Part shown: piece after piece, positions 8,304 to 17,048 of the stretch | Layout: each line of letters begins with the position of its first letter | How positions within the stretch are numbered: position 1 is the first letter of the stretch | Origin: Lachnospiraceae bacterium | GTDB lineage: Bacteria; Bacillota; Clostridia; Lachnospirales; Lachnospiraceae | DNA length: 60,776 nucleotides | Reading direction: 5' to 3' | Assembly: GCA_022794255.1 (NCBI GenBank) | Contig: JAAWEL010000039.1 | Location: 1 to 60,776, forward strand | Program-made: the position numbers and the translations under genes | Notes under the pieces: model-generated | Seen by the model: the letters and a program-made list of their open reading frames with translations, nothing else | The model's database searches: none | What the model was told of the DNA's origin: nothing

Positions 8304-9589
8304 TTGCAGTGATTTTGGTTGTTCTGTTCCTGTTTTTGCTGTTTGTAGGTATGCCGATTGCCTTTGATCTGGGCGTGGTGTCCCTGGCTGGGATTCTGTT
8401 TTTGGGAAATGTTCCAGCGATCACTGTTGCACAGAAAATGTTTTCTGGTCTTAACTCTTTTGTTCTTTTGGCAGTGCCGCTGTTTATTCTGGCGGCAAAT
8501 CTGATGAACCGGGGAAAGATCTCAGAACAGCTGATTCAGGTTGCAATTGCTATGGTGGGCCATTTTAAAGGGGGACTAGGCCATGCCAATGTGCTGGTTT
8601 CCATGATTTTTGCAGGGATTTCAGGTTCTTCACAGGCAGATACGGCAGGAATCGGTAAGATTCTGATTCCCAGCATGGAGGAGAACGGTTATTCCAGGGA
8701 GGAGGCCGTGGGAGTGACGGCAGCTTCCTCCACTATTGGTGTGATTATCCCGCCTAGTATTCCCATGGTTATCTACGGAAGTCTTGCCAGCGCTTCTGTG
8801 GGAGCTCTCTTTCTGGGAGGAATCATACCGGGGATATTGATTGGTCTGGCTCAGATGGTGATCGTCTACATACATGCCCGGAAATATAATTATCCTAGTT
8901 ATGAGCGGGTGAAGGTGGCAGAGATTTTTAAGATGGTGTTTCGCTACATTCCCTCTCTTTTGACCCCTTTGATTATTATTGGTGGTGTAGTATTTGGTAT
9001 TGTTACCCCCACAGAGGCAGCCGGTGTGGCCTGTGTGTATGCTATGTTTTTGGGATGTGTGGTTTTTAAGACCATTCCCCTTCGGGATTTGCCGGAAATC
9101 TTTATTGAAACCATTACCATGACAGCCCAGTCATTGTTTGCCCTGGCTACGGCTACGGCACTGGGACAGCTTCTCAGCTATTATAATGTCTCCAAGTTGG
9201 TTCAACAGTTTTTTATCAGTCACAACATGAACTGGATGGTGTTTTTGATTCTGGTGATTTTGTTTTTACTGTTTATTGGAACCTTTATGGATGCAATTCC
9301 TGCTATGACCCTGTTTGTGCCGGTGCTGCTGCCGGTGGCTTTAAGTCTGGGGGTTACTCCGATTCATTTTGGACTGGTGGTGGTTATCACCCTGGCAGTA
9401 GGGCTGATCACGCCGCCCTATGGGATATGTCTGCTGATTGCGGGCTCCATCGCGAAAATGCCAGTGGAGAAATCTTTTGCGGCAGTGATGCCGTATCTGT
9501 CTGTGATTTTGGTTGTGCTGTTGACGGTTGCATTTTTTCCGGATGTGATACTGTTTCTCCCGAAGCTGATCCGGCCGGAGTGGTTTTAA
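8300..9589 (+). CDS. dctM: TRAP transporter large permease (DctM family)
   Basis: Transport subunit of 429 aa, normal family length, with about 12 hydrophobic helices. It belongs to the ion transporter superfamily; the helical-hairpin region SGSSQADTAGIGKILIPSM and the repeat-related LITPPYGICLLIAG are typical. It imports the acid bound by the DctP protein using an ion gradient. It is coupled to dctQ by a four-base overlap. A 63-base gap to the CoA-transferase gene has no terminator, so co-transcription is likely. Confidence 0.92.
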   Translation: MIAVILVVLFLFLLFVGMPIAFDLGVVSLAGILFLGNVPAITVAQKMFSGLNSFVLLAVPLFILAANLMNRGKISEQLIQVAIAMVGHFKGGLGHANVLVSMIFAGISGSSQADTAGIGKILIPSMEENGYSREEAVGVTAASSTIGVIIPPSIPMVIYGSLASASVGALFLGGIIPGILIGLAQMVIVYIHARKYNYPSYERVKVAEIFKMVFRYIPSLLTPLIIIGGVVFGIVTPTEAAGVACVYAMFLGCVVFKTIPLRDLPEIFIETITMTAQSLFALATATALGQLLSYYNVSKLVQQFFISHNMNWMVFLILVILFLLFIGTFMDAIPAMTLFVPVLLPVALSLGVTPIHFGLVVVITLAVGLITPPYGICLLIAGSIAKMPVEKSFAAVMPYLSVILVVLLTVAFFPDVILFLPKLIRPEWF

Positions 9590-9652
9590 AATATAGAATC
9601 GGGACGAAATGAGATAGATAAAAGCATTTCATCAGTAGAAAGGAGAAAAATT

Positions 9653-11173
9653 ATGGCAAAAGTGATTTCCGCTCAGGAGGCGGCAAGATTAATTAAAGAT
9701 AATCAGACAGTGGCAATTCTTGGATCAGGAGGCGGGGTGTGCGAGCCTACACTTCTGCTGCAAAAGCTGGGTGAACGCTATGTAAAGGAGAAAACGCCAA
9801 AGCATCTTACGATCTACCATGCCAATGGTATTGGAGATAAGGATTCCATTGGCACCGACTGTCTGGCCCATGAGGGGCTGGTGCGCCGGGATATCGGCGG
9901 TCACTGGGCCATGGCGCCAAAGATGGCAAATCTGGCTTTGGAAGAGAAGATTGAAGCTTACAATTTCCCCCAGGGAGTGCTTTCCCAGATGTACCAGGCA
10001 GTGGCTGCTCACAAACCGGGGGTGATCACCAAGACTGGACTTCACACCTTTATTGATCCCCGGCTTGAGGGAGGAAAGATGAATCAGTCAGCGAAGGAGG
10101 ATCTGGTTCAGGTTATTGAACTGGGAGGAGAAGAATGGCTCTGGTATCCGGCTATCTCTTTTGATGTGGGGATGGTAAGAGGGACAACGGCAGACTGTCA
10201 CGGCAATATTACCTATGAGGAGGAAGCTGCGGTTCTGGACGGAGTATCCTTAGCCCAGGCTGCCCATAACAGTGGCGGTATTGTGATTGCCCAGGTGAAA
10301 TATCTGTCAGAGGAAAGTGCCAACCCTAAGGATGTAGTGATTCCCGGAATTTATGTGGATTACATTGTGGTGGATGAGAATCAGAAGCAGACCTGTGACC
10401 GGGTATATGACCCAGCTCTTGCAGGAAATGTTCGGACCCCCTTTGACACGGTTCCTTCTTTAGAAATGGGCCCCCGGAAGCTGGTGGCCAGACGGGCAGC
10501 CAGGGAGCTGAAAAAGGGAGCCATTATCAATCTGGGAGTGGGAATGCCGGACGGCGTTGCCTCCGTGGCCAGAGAGGAAGGATATTTGGATACATTGCAT
10601 TTTACGGTGGAGCAGGGAATTATCGGTGGAATGCCTATGGGGGGAATTATATTTGGTGTTTCTCACAATCCGGAAGCTATGGTGGATCAGACCCTTCAGT
10701 TTAACTTTTATGACGGGGGAGGGCTGGATGTCTGCTTTTTAGGAATGGCTCAAGCTGATGGAAGCGGCAATGTTAATTCCAGCAAAACCGGCAGAATGCT
10801 TTCCGGCTGCGGTGGAGCCATTAACATTTCCCAGAATGCAAAGAAGGTGGTGTTCTGCGGAACCTTTACGGCCAAGGGATTGAAGGTAGAAGTTAAGGAT
10901 GGCAGACTGTCAATTTTGCAGGAAGGACAGATTCACAAGCTGGTAAAGCTAGTAGACCAGATTACATTCAGTGGAAAATACGCACAGAGTGTCCATCAAC
11001 CAGTGTTGTATGTTACGGAGCGGGCAGTTTTTGAACTGAGAGATGGAAAGATGATGCTGACAGAGATTGCTCCTGGAATGGATCTTGAGAAGGATATTCT
11101 GGCTCATATGGATTTTATGCCGGAAATTTCTCCTGATTTGAAAGAGATGGACAGAGATATTTTTGAGCCTTGA
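9653..11173 (+). CDS. Acyl-CoA:carboxylate CoA-transferase (class I, YdiF-like)
   Basis: Fused alpha-beta class I CoA-transferase of 506 aa that moves CoA from a donor such as acetyl-CoA to a free carboxylic acid. The glycine-rich N-terminal part has ILGSGGGVCEPTLL. The second domain has GAIINLGVGMPDGVA and the catalytic Glu320 in FTVEQGIIGGMPMGG, the position that forms the glutamyl-CoA thioester in this family. Length and order match the E. coli YdiF group. The ATG follows AAAGGAGAAAAATT. Being encoded after a TRAP importer, it most simply activates the imported acid; acyl specificity cannot be read. The stretch 9627-9641 just before the gene is a weaker relative of the cluster operator (10 of 15). 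Confidence 0.9.
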   Translation: MAKVISAQEAARLIKDNQTVAILGSGGGVCEPTLLLQKLGERYVKEKTPKHLTIYHANGIGDKDSIGTDCLAHEGLVRRDIGGHWAMAPKMANLALEEKIEAYNFPQGVLSQMYQAVAAHKPGVITKTGLHTFIDPRLEGGKMNQSAKEDLVQVIELGGEEWLWYPAISFDVGMVRGTTADCHGNITYEEEAAVLDGVSLAQAAHNSGGIVIAQVKYLSEESANPKDVVIPGIYVDYIVVDENQKQTCDRVYDPALAGNVRTPFDTVPSLEMGPRKLVARRAARELKKGAIINLGVGMPDGVASVAREEGYLDTLHFTVEQGIIGGMPMGGIIFGVSHNPEAMVDQTLQFNFYDGGGLDVCFLGMAQADGSGNVNSSKTGRMLSGCGGAINISQNAKKVVFCGTFTAKGLKVEVKDGRLSILQEGQIHKLVKLVDQITFSGKYAQSVHQPVLYVTERAVFELRDGKMMLTEIAPGMDLEKDILAHMDFMPEISPDLKEMDRDIFEP

Positions 11174-11393
11174 TTCTTGTGGAAATGGGGCGGATTTGTC
11201 AGAAATGAGCCGCTGGTAGCATGGAAAAGATGCAATGATTCATCCGGTTTGTGAAAAGTCTGCTCCAGAAAAATGAGGTGAAGCAATTTCATTTATCTGA
11301 GTTTTCCATGGCAGAATATTCTCAATGCTAAACGTAATAACATAGGTGCTGGACAGTTATGAGAAAATAATGAAGAAGAAAGAGGAATGTTAA

Positions 11394-12164
11394 ATGGCAA
11401 CACAGATTCGTTATGAAAAGAAGGAATTGATAGGATATATTACTATTTATGAAGAGGTGGAAAGAAGGCCGTGTACTCTGGACTGGGATTCTCTGGCAAT
11501 GTTGGAAAAGGCCATAGGGGAGATCCGCCGGGATGAGGAAGTGAGGGCAGTAGTCCTTCAAAGTTCTTCCCCCAAATCTTTTGTGGTGGGAGCTAATATT
11601 AAGGTTTTGGAAACTCTTAACAAGGACAATATTATGGATTGGGTTAAAAACGGCCATAGAATATTCAACCAATTGCAAGAACTTCCGATTCCGGTTATTG
11701 CCCGGGTGGAAAGCTATGCCCTGGGAGGAGGCCTGGAGTTAGCCATGGCCTGCGACATGATCGTGGCTTCTGAGGAGGCAAGATTTGCCCAGCCGGAGGC
11801 AGGCCTGGGAGTGATGCCGGGATGGGGCGGCAGCTATCGCCTGGCCAATCTGGTGGGAATCAATCGGGCTAAGGAGATGTTTTTTACCGGGAGGCAGATC
11901 GATGCCCGACAGGCCTATGACTGGGGACTAGTCAATCATGTGTTTGCCAAAGATAAAATGGATGAAGGGATCGGAGAGATTTTGAAAGAACTATTGAAAA
12001 ATGATAAAAAGGTTCTTTGCCTGACCAAGGAGATCATCAATACCCATAGACAGACAGGCATCAGACAGAATGCCTGTGAGGAGGCTAACACCTCCTCCGT
12101 ATGTATGAGCTCTCCATCTACCTTAAAACGACTGGAAGATTTTTTTGCACAGAGAAAAAAGTGA
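11394..12164 (+). CDS. Enoyl-CoA hydratase/isomerase family protein (crotonase)
   Basis: Crotonase-fold protein of 256 aa. It keeps the two acidic residues of true hydratases, Glu115 in GGGLELAMACD and Glu135 in FAQPEAGLGVMPG, and the oxyanion-hole segments SFVVGANI and ALGGG. Hydration of a 2-enoyl-CoA or a related reaction is therefore plausible, acting on the product of the neighbouring CoA-transferase. A 220-base gap separates it from that gene; I see no convincing terminator there, only a partial operator half-site ATTCATC at 11238-11244. The ribosome site is AGGAATGTTAA before the ATG. Confidence 0.87.
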   Translation: MATQIRYEKKELIGYITIYEEVERRPCTLDWDSLAMLEKAIGEIRRDEEVRAVVLQSSSPKSFVVGANIKVLETLNKDNIMDWVKNGHRIFNQLQELPIPVIARVESYALGGGLELAMACDMIVASEEARFAQPEAGLGVMPGWGGSYRLANLVGINRAKEMFFTGRQIDARQAYDWGLVNHVFAKDKMDEGIGEILKELLKNDKKVLCLTKEIINTHRQTGIRQNACEEANTSSVCMSSPSTLKRLEDFFAQRKK

Positions 12165-12258
12165 AATGGTTGTCAGCCCACGGCTTTTCCAGTTGACGGA
12201 AGGGAAAGAACGGCCTTATAATAAAAGCCATCAGAGAATCAGAAAGGCCAGAAGTCAG

Positions 12259-12945
12259 ATGAAAAAGAACGCGAGCGATCAGGTGGTAGAATATATTCAG
12301 AAGAGAATACAGTCCGGAGAGTGGAGACCCGGCACCAAAATATCAACAGAGGTACAGCTTCAGCGGGAGACAGGCTTTGGAAAAGCAACGATCCGGGAAG
12401 CAGTGGAAAAGCTTGTGGCAATGGACATATTGAAAAAACGCCAGGGGGACGGTACATACGTGAATGATTTTTCGGTAGGATCAATTTTTAGCCAGATGGT
12501 GCCGGAGGTCTTGTTTAATGCTCATGATTCCGTTACAATTCTGGAATTTCGGGAGGTTGTGGAGCCAGCCAGTGTGCAGATGTTTGTGGAACATTTTGAA
12601 AAAGAGCGGTATGAGCTTTTGAAAAAGTATCTGGAACAGATGCGGCAGCATCAGGATGACACAGATAATGATATTTTTTATGAGTCAGACCGGGATTTCC
12701 ATCTGGAAATCGCCAGAGGAACCAGGAACTCGATTTTAATCAAGGTGATGGAGATTTTAAACGGGACCATGACGCAGTATCACTACACAGCCAATCGCAC
12801 CATTGGTTCTAAGAGCGGAGTGATGGAGCACGAGGGAATCCTGGAAGCTATTGGGAGAAGAGACGGGGAACTGGGAGCTCTTTTGATGCGGCGTCATCTG
12901 CAAAGATCAAAAAAAGATATGCTAGAGTACATGAAACGCAAGTGA
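12259..12945 (+). CDS. GntR-family regulator, FadR/FCD subfamily
   Basis: DNA-binding regulator of 228 aa. An N-terminal winged helix (KISTEVQLQRETGFGKATIREA, then LKKRQGDGTYV) is followed by an FCD ligand domain with the metal-site pattern DRDFHLEIARG, MEHEGILEAI and RRHLQRSKKDM. Proteins of this kind bind acids or their CoA derivatives and usually repress the linked catabolic genes. The frame is open from an ATG at 12145 that overlaps the crotonase, but those extra 38 residues are not family-like, so I start at the MKKNASD methionine. As last gene of the cluster it is the natural candidate for the palindromes at 6459-6604. Confidence 0.88.
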   Translation: MKKNASDQVVEYIQKRIQSGEWRPGTKISTEVQLQRETGFGKATIREAVEKLVAMDILKKRQGDGTYVNDFSVGSIFSQMVPEVLFNAHDSVTILEFREVVEPASVQMFVEHFEKERYELLKKYLEQMRQHQDDTDNDIFYESDRDFHLEIARGTRNSILIKVMEILNGTMTQYHYTANRTIGSKSGVMEHEGILEAIGRRDGELGALLMRRHLQRSKKDMLEYMKRK

Positions 12946-12956
12946 ATGTGAAGAGG

Positions 12957-13003
12957 AACATCCCGGCAGCCTGGTAGGAATCTAAGGCAGCCGGGATGTT
13001 AAT
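12957..13003 (+). terminator. Terminator of the TRAP operon
   Basis: Perfect 11-bp stem AACATCCCGGC (12957-12967) with GCCGGGATGTT (12990-13000), 12 bases after the regulator stop. The T-run is poor (AATGTTT). Confidence 0.65.
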
Positions 13004-13171
13004 GTTTATATTTCAAAATATTACCCTCACAAGACGAGATAAAAATCCTAGTTATGTGCTAAAATATCATAGGAAAAACCATAATAAAAGGGAAATAAAT
13101 CATAAATTATGCTCCTTTTCTGTCACAAAGGCGAAAAAGTGTTGTCTAATCTAAATAGGAGATAAAAATTT

Positions 13172-13640
13172 ATGAATAAAAAACGAATGAGGAATTACTG
13201 GCTTTGGTTGATAAAGCCACATCCGGAGATAAAAATGCCCTTGAAATACTTATTATAAGTGTGCAGGATATTGTATTCAATTTATCTCTGCGAATGCTTG
13301 GCACATTTGCAGATGCAGAAGATGCCACCCAGGATATACTGTTGAAAATGATTACGCATCTTTCTTCTTTTAGAGGGAAAGTGCATTTACTACATGGGTA
13401 TTCCGTATTGCAGCCAATCACCTGAAGAATTAATATGTTTGCCAACCATCCGTTGAGTTTTGAATATTATGGAAATGGCATAGATAACGGAAAAATACAA
13501 GATGTGCCGGATTTGACACAAAATGTGGAAAAAGATTTATTGGCAGAAGAACTAAAAATGTCCTGTACCAATGTGATACTGCAATGTCTTGATACGGAGA
13601 GCAGATGTATTTTTATATTGGGTACAATGTTTAAGATTGA
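13172..13640 (+). pseudogene. Broken ECF-like sigma-70 factor gene
   Basis: A ribosome site AGGAGA and ATG at 13172 open a frame MNKKR that must shift one base near 13187 to give EELLALVDKATSGDKNAL. It then continues through RMLGTFADAEDATQDILLKM, a sigma region 2 motif. A second one-base loss near 13382 is needed to reach SAFTTWVFRIAANHLK, and an extra base near 13430 to reach MFANHPLSFE. It then runs to ESRCIFILGTMFKIDS of region 4 and stops resembling sigma at about 13640, where DUF2461 sequence begins in the same frame. Three frameshifts and loss of the end make it non-functional. The small open frames at 13204-13425 and 13435-13785 are pieces of this wreck, not genes. Confidence 0.8.
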
Positions 13641-14170
13641 CAGCAGTATTTTACATAATAATCCGAAAGACCTTACATTTAAGATTGTAAGGGACACCCG
13701 GTTTAGCCATGATAAATCACCATATAATCCTGCGTTCCGCGTCCATATTTCCTCAAAAGGGAAAATGCCCGTTCCTGTTGGCTAGTATCTTATGATAAAG
13801 CCGGGCAATCACTCCTTTTTAGGTGGAGGATTGTTTGCAGATATGTTTAAAGAAGCAACCACCATGATACGGGATTATATTTCCCAAAATAGTGAAGAAT
13901 GGGAAAAAATAATTCATAAGCCGGATTTGGAAAAAATTTCACTGTTCAGGGAGCTGCATTAAAGAATGTTCCTGCGGGATATGAAAAAGAACACCCTCAG
14001 GCAGGCTATCTAAAATTTAAAAGCTGGTATCTGGAATACCACTAAAAGATGAAGAGGTGAAAGATGTGGAAATATTTCTTAAAAAGGCAGTGGAACTTTT
14101 CCAAATCATGAAACCTTTTAACGATTATTTGAACAAAGCACTTATGGACTTTCAAATGCCGACAAGATAA
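13641..14170 (+). pseudogene. Broken DUF2461-family gene, fused to the sigma remnant
   Basis: From about 13641 the frame reads NNPKDLTFKIVRDTRFSHDK and SPYNPAFRVHISSKGKMPVPVG, typical of the N-terminal half of DUF2461 proteins (function unknown). An in-frame TAG at 13783 stands where Tyr is expected. YLMIKPGNHSFLGGGLFADMF follows, then a frameshift near 13930 into KNVPAGYEKEHPQAGYLKFK, another near 14031, and the C-terminal MKPFNDYLNKAL. The first ~60 residues of the family are missing, so the join with the sigma gene is a deletion scar that removed the end of one gene and the beginning of the next. Confidence 0.72.
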
Positions 14171-14180
14171 AAAGATAAAT

Positions 14181-14354
14181 TTCATTGTCAGATTGGTTTT
14201 GTTTTCTTTTCATAGGAAGAAGGGAATCATTATCTGCGAAAATACGGGAGAAACATTTAAATGCGAAGAAATTGGTGATCAGGCAATGAAAATTCTGGAG
14301 GCTGGAGGAATCAAAAACATGATGGGTAAACAATTAAAAGAAGAAACAGGTTAA
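14181..14354 (+). pseudogene. Gene fragment of uncertain origin
   Basis: An open stretch ending with TAA at 14352-14354 reads KKGIIICENTGETFKCEEIG followed by DQAMKILEAGGI. It has no plausible start or ribosome site and sits between a pseudogene and a palindromic element. The ending loosely recalls the C-terminus of aconitase-family small subunits, but the resemblance is weak and I do not assign it. Some non-coding explanation is also possible. Confidence 0.35.
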
Positions 14355-14392
14355 AACTCCATAATTGCCTTCTGAAAGAAAGGACTATGAAT

Positions 14393-14431
14393 CTAGTGTA
14401 CTGTCCAGATATAATCTGGACAGTACACTAG
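14393..14431. repeat. Perfect palindrome with CTAG flanks, possible collapsed mobile-element ends
   Basis: Eighteen-base perfect arms (14393-14410 and 14414-14431) around the loop ATA. Excluding the outer CTAG on each side, the core begins TGTACTGTCCAGAT and ends with its reverse complement. TGTACTG is how many IS3/IS150-group inverted repeats begin, and CTAG on both sides would fit a four-base target duplication. No T-run follows, so it is not an ordinary terminator. It lies in decayed DNA. Confidence 0.6.
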
Positions 14432-14442
14432 TCAAAGAACCA

Positions 14443-14496
14443 CAAAAATTAAAGCCCTAACCGCCTGTCTAAAATTAAGGAGGTAAGGGCTTTTGT
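14443..14496 (-). terminator. Terminator of pyrBI
   Basis: Imperfect stem between AAAGCCCTAACCGCCT (14451-14466) and AGGAGGTAAGGGCTTT (14479-14494). Read on the minus strand it ends in GGGCTTTAATTTTTG. It lies about 35 bases after the pyrI stop and could work in both directions. Confidence 0.7.
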
Positions 14497-14527
14497 GTTG
14501 TGGGTGGGAGATGGCTTTGGGGATTGT

Positions 14528-14953
14528 TTACTTCCCGTATTTCTCCTCACAATACAGGCACCGGTATGTCTCTGTCTGCTCATCGGCCAGATAGAACACG
14601 TGGGGCAGCTCCTGCTCGATGGAGGTGATGCACCGGGGATTTTTGCATTTGATCACATTGGTGATCTTTTGAGGGAGCTTTAGAGTCTTTTTCTCCACGA
14701 TCTTATTGTCCTGGATGATATTGACCGTGATATTGTGGTCAATATATCCCAGAATCTGCAGATCCACCTTATCCAATTTACATTCAATTTTGATGATGTC
14801 CTTGCGGCCCATCTTGCTGCTGCGGGCGTTTTTGATGATAGCCACCTGACATTCCAGTTTGTCTAAACCAAGATGGTAGTAAATATCCAGGCTTTTGCCT
14901 GCCTCAATATGATCCAGAACGATTCCTTCGTTTAATCCGCTGATATTCAACAT
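14528..14953 (-). CDS. pyrI: Aspartate carbamoyltransferase regulatory subunit
   Basis: Regulatory chain of aspartate transcarbamoylase, 141 aa. It binds nucleotides and holds catalytic trimers together. The N-terminal allosteric domain begins [20 protein letters not shown], and the C-terminal zinc domain has Cys103, Cys108, Cys132 and Cys135 (IKCKNPRC and YRCLYC), the four ligands expected. It overlaps the pyrB stop by seven bases, so the two chains are translated together. The start follows GGAGGTGG inside pyrB. Confidence 0.95.
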   Translation of the reverse strand: MLNISGLNEGIVLDHIEAGKSLDIYYHLGLDKLECQVAIIKNARSSKMGRKDIIKIECKLDKVDLQILGYIDHNITVNIIQDNKIVEKKTLKLPQKITNVIKCKNPRCITSIEQELPHVFYLADEQTETYRCLYCEEKYGK

Positions 14954-15870
14954 GGCTTTTCCACCTCCAGTAATGTCATGATCAGTGCCATCCGCACATA
15001 GACGCCGTACTGCACCTGCTTAAAATATGCAGCTCTGGGGTCGCTGTCCACTTCGGTGGAGATTTCATTGACCCGGGGAAGGGGATGGAGTACATACATT
15101 GTTTCCTTGGCCAGTTTCATTTTCTTTCTGTCCAGAATGTAGCAATCTTTCAGACGGATGTAGTCCTCCTCGTTGAAGAAGCGTTCTTTCTGGACCCGGG
15201 TCATGTAGAGAACATCCAGCTCCGGCATGGCGGCATCTAAATTGTTGACCTCCTTAAATTCAATGTGATTGGCTTTTAACACATCCTCCCGGATATAGCT
15301 GGGAATCCGCAGCTCATCGGGGGCGATCAGCACAAAGCGGATACCTGGGTAGCGGACCATAGCATTGATGAGAGAGTGGACGGTGCGGCCGAATTTCAAG
15401 TCTCCGCACAGACCGATCGTCATGTCATTTAAACGCCCTGCCAGGGAGCGGATAGTCATTAAATCGGTCAGAGTCTGGGTGGGATGCTGGTGGCCGCCGT
15501 CACCGGCATTGATTACCGGGATGGAGGACATCTGGGAGGCTACTAAGGCTGATCCTTCCTTGGGATGGCGCATGGCAGCAATGTCTGCATAGCAGGAAAT
15601 GGCACGGATGGTGTCGGAAACACTTTCTCCTTTGGCAGCGGAGCTGGAATCGGCCGAAGAAAAACCAAGTACACTGCCACCTAAGCTTAACATTGCTGAT
15701 TCAAAGCTTAGCCGGGTACGGGTACTTGGTTCATAAAATAATGTCGCTAACTTTTTGCCATCACATACATGGGCGTACTTGGGAAGATTGTGCTCAATAT
15801 CAGATGCAAGAGAGAGCAGCCGGTCGATTTCTTCCACAGAAAAATCCAATGGATTTAACATATGTCTCAT
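14947..15870 (-). CDS. pyrB: Aspartate carbamoyltransferase catalytic subunit
   Basis: Catalyses carbamoyl phosphate plus L-aspartate to N-carbamoyl-aspartate, the committed step of pyrimidine synthesis. It is 307 aa, normal length. The carbamoyl-phosphate loop [13 protein letters not shown] has STRTR at residues 49-53. The other expected segments are present: the SSAAKGES loop, [12 protein letters not shown], and the aspartate-binding [11 protein letters not shown]. The ribosome site AAAGGAGA lies before the ATG at 15870. Only pyrB and pyrI are here; the other pyr genes must be elsewhere. No PyrR-type leader is seen. Confidence 0.96.
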   Translation of the reverse strand: MRHMLNPLDFSVEEIDRLLSLASDIEHNLPKYAHVCDGKKLATLFYEPSTRTRLSFESAMLSLGGSVLGFSSADSSSAAKGESVSDTIRAISCYADIAAMRHPKEGSALVASQMSSIPVINAGDGGHQHPTQTLTDLMTIRSLAGRLNDMTIGLCGDLKFGRTVHSLINAMVRYPGIRFVLIAPDELRIPSYIREDVLKANHIEFKEVNNLDAAMPELDVLYMTRVQKERFFNEEDYIRLKDCYILDRKKMKLAKETMYVLHPLPRVNEISTEVDSDPRAAYFKQVQYGVYVRMALIMTLLEVEKPC

Positions 15871-15913
15871 AGAGAATCTCCTTTGAGTGGGATTGTTATG
15901 TAGTTCGAGGGTT

Positions 15914-15919
15914 ATTATA
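15914..15919 (-). promoter_or_regulatory. -10 element of the pyrBI promoter
   Basis: TATAAT on the minus strand, about 45 bases upstream of pyrB. The -35 region has no good match (CTGGTA at suitable spacing). The short leader leaves no room for a typical attenuator. The 302-base divergent gap 15871-16172 otherwise holds the promoter at 16084-16111 and A/T-rich sequence. Confidence 0.55.
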
Positions 15920-16083
15920 GCGGATTTTTCAAGGGATTACCAGTCCTTTTTTGTGAGAAATAGAAAATTTAAAAAAGATGTAAAAAATCCAATTTACAAA
16001 AGGCACTCAAATTACTCAAAAAAATTGTATGAGAAACGATAAGCGGAAATGTAACCTGTAATGAATAATTAAGAAAATAACAC

Positions 16084-16111
16084 TTTATCCAGGTGAAAAA
16101 TAGTGTATAAT
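16084..16111 (+). promoter_or_regulatory. Promoter of the MacB-type ABC operon
   Basis: TTTATC (16084-16089), a 16-base spacer, TATAAT (16106-16111), about 60 bases before the ATPase gene. Confidence 0.55.
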
Positions 16112-16172
16112 GGACAGGTGAGAACAGAAGAACCGAATGGGATTTGATTAGGCAGGAAAGAAGCAGGTTTAT

Positions 16173-17048
16173 ATGGGAGAAAAGCAGAATCAGGCGGAGG
16201 GAGAGATTACTTTAGCAGAGAAAGAGCGGATTCCCATCATCCGGGTGAAGAATCTGTATAAGATATATAAGATCGGCACCAACAAGGTCTATGCTTTAAA
16301 CGGCGTGGATTTTACCATGTATAAGGGGGAGTTTTGCGCCATTGTAGGGCCTTCCGGGTCAGGAAAGTCCACGCTTCTCAATATGCTGGCAGGTCTTGAG
16401 AAGCCCTCGAAGGGAGAGATTGTCATTGCAGGGAAGCATATGGAGAAGCTGAAGGAGAATCAGCTGGTAGCTTTTCGGCGGGAAAATGTGGGCTTTATTT
16501 TTCAGTCCTACAATTTGTTACAGACCTTAAATGCCATTGAGAATGTGGCGCTTCCTTTGTCTTTTCGGGGAGTGCCCAGAAAAATACGCAATGAGAAAGC
16601 AAAAAAGTATTTAAAGATGGTAGGGCTGGAAAAGCAGATGAAGCACATGGCCAATGCCATGTCCGGCGGACAGCAGCAGCGGGTGGGGATAGCCCGGGCC
16701 CTGGTAGTGAAGCCCAAGATCATTTTTGCAGATGAGCCTACAGGAAATCTGGATTCTAAGACCACCATGGAGGTACTGGCGCTGATGAGAAGGATTGTCC
16801 GGGAACAGAATCAGACTCTGGTGATGGTCACGCATGATAATCATTTGGCCACCTATGCGGACCGGCAGTTTCACATTGTGGACGGGAAGATCTTAAAGAT
16901 TGAGGAGCAGTGCCACAAAGATGAGGAAGCGCTTGCAGAGGAGATGCTTCCCGAATACCAAATGAATGGCACGGATCATGATATATCTGCGGATATTGAC
17001 AGCAGGAAAGAGGCAGAGGGAGTAGAAAAAAATGAGAGATTGGAATGA
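16173..17048 (+). CDS. ABC transporter ATP-binding protein, MacB/LolD type
   Basis: ATPase of 291 aa. Walker [10 protein letters not shown] is at residues 59-67. The Q-loop segment FIFQSYNLL, the signature MSGGQQQRVGIARAL and the Walker B IIFADEPTGNLDSKT (with the GNLD form typical of LolD/MacB/YknY) follow, then the switch His in VTHD. An acidic tail of ~45 residues extends past the core domain. It overlaps the next gene by 17 bases. It should power the permease encoded at 18921-20258. Such machines drive mechanotransmission or export rather than import. Confidence 0.92.
   Translation: MGEKQNQAEGEITLAEKERIPIIRVKNLYKIYKIGTNKVYALNGVDFTMYKGEFCAIVGPSGSGKSTLLNMLAGLEKPSKGEIVIAGKHMEKLKENQLVAFRRENVGFIFQSYNLLQTLNAIENVALPLSFRGVPRKIRNEKAKKYLKMVGLEKQMKHMANAMSGGQQQRVGIARALVVKPKIIFADEPTGNLDSKTTMEVLALMRRIVREQNQTLVMVTHDNHLATYADRQFHIVDGKILKIEEQCHKDEEALAEEMLPEYQMNGTDHDISADIDSRKEAEGVEKNERLE

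Noticed and set aside
13204-13785. Two small proteins in the 13.2-13.8 kb region
   Set aside because: They are consecutive pieces of broken sigma and DUF2461 genes, shown by continuity of family motifs across frameshifts.
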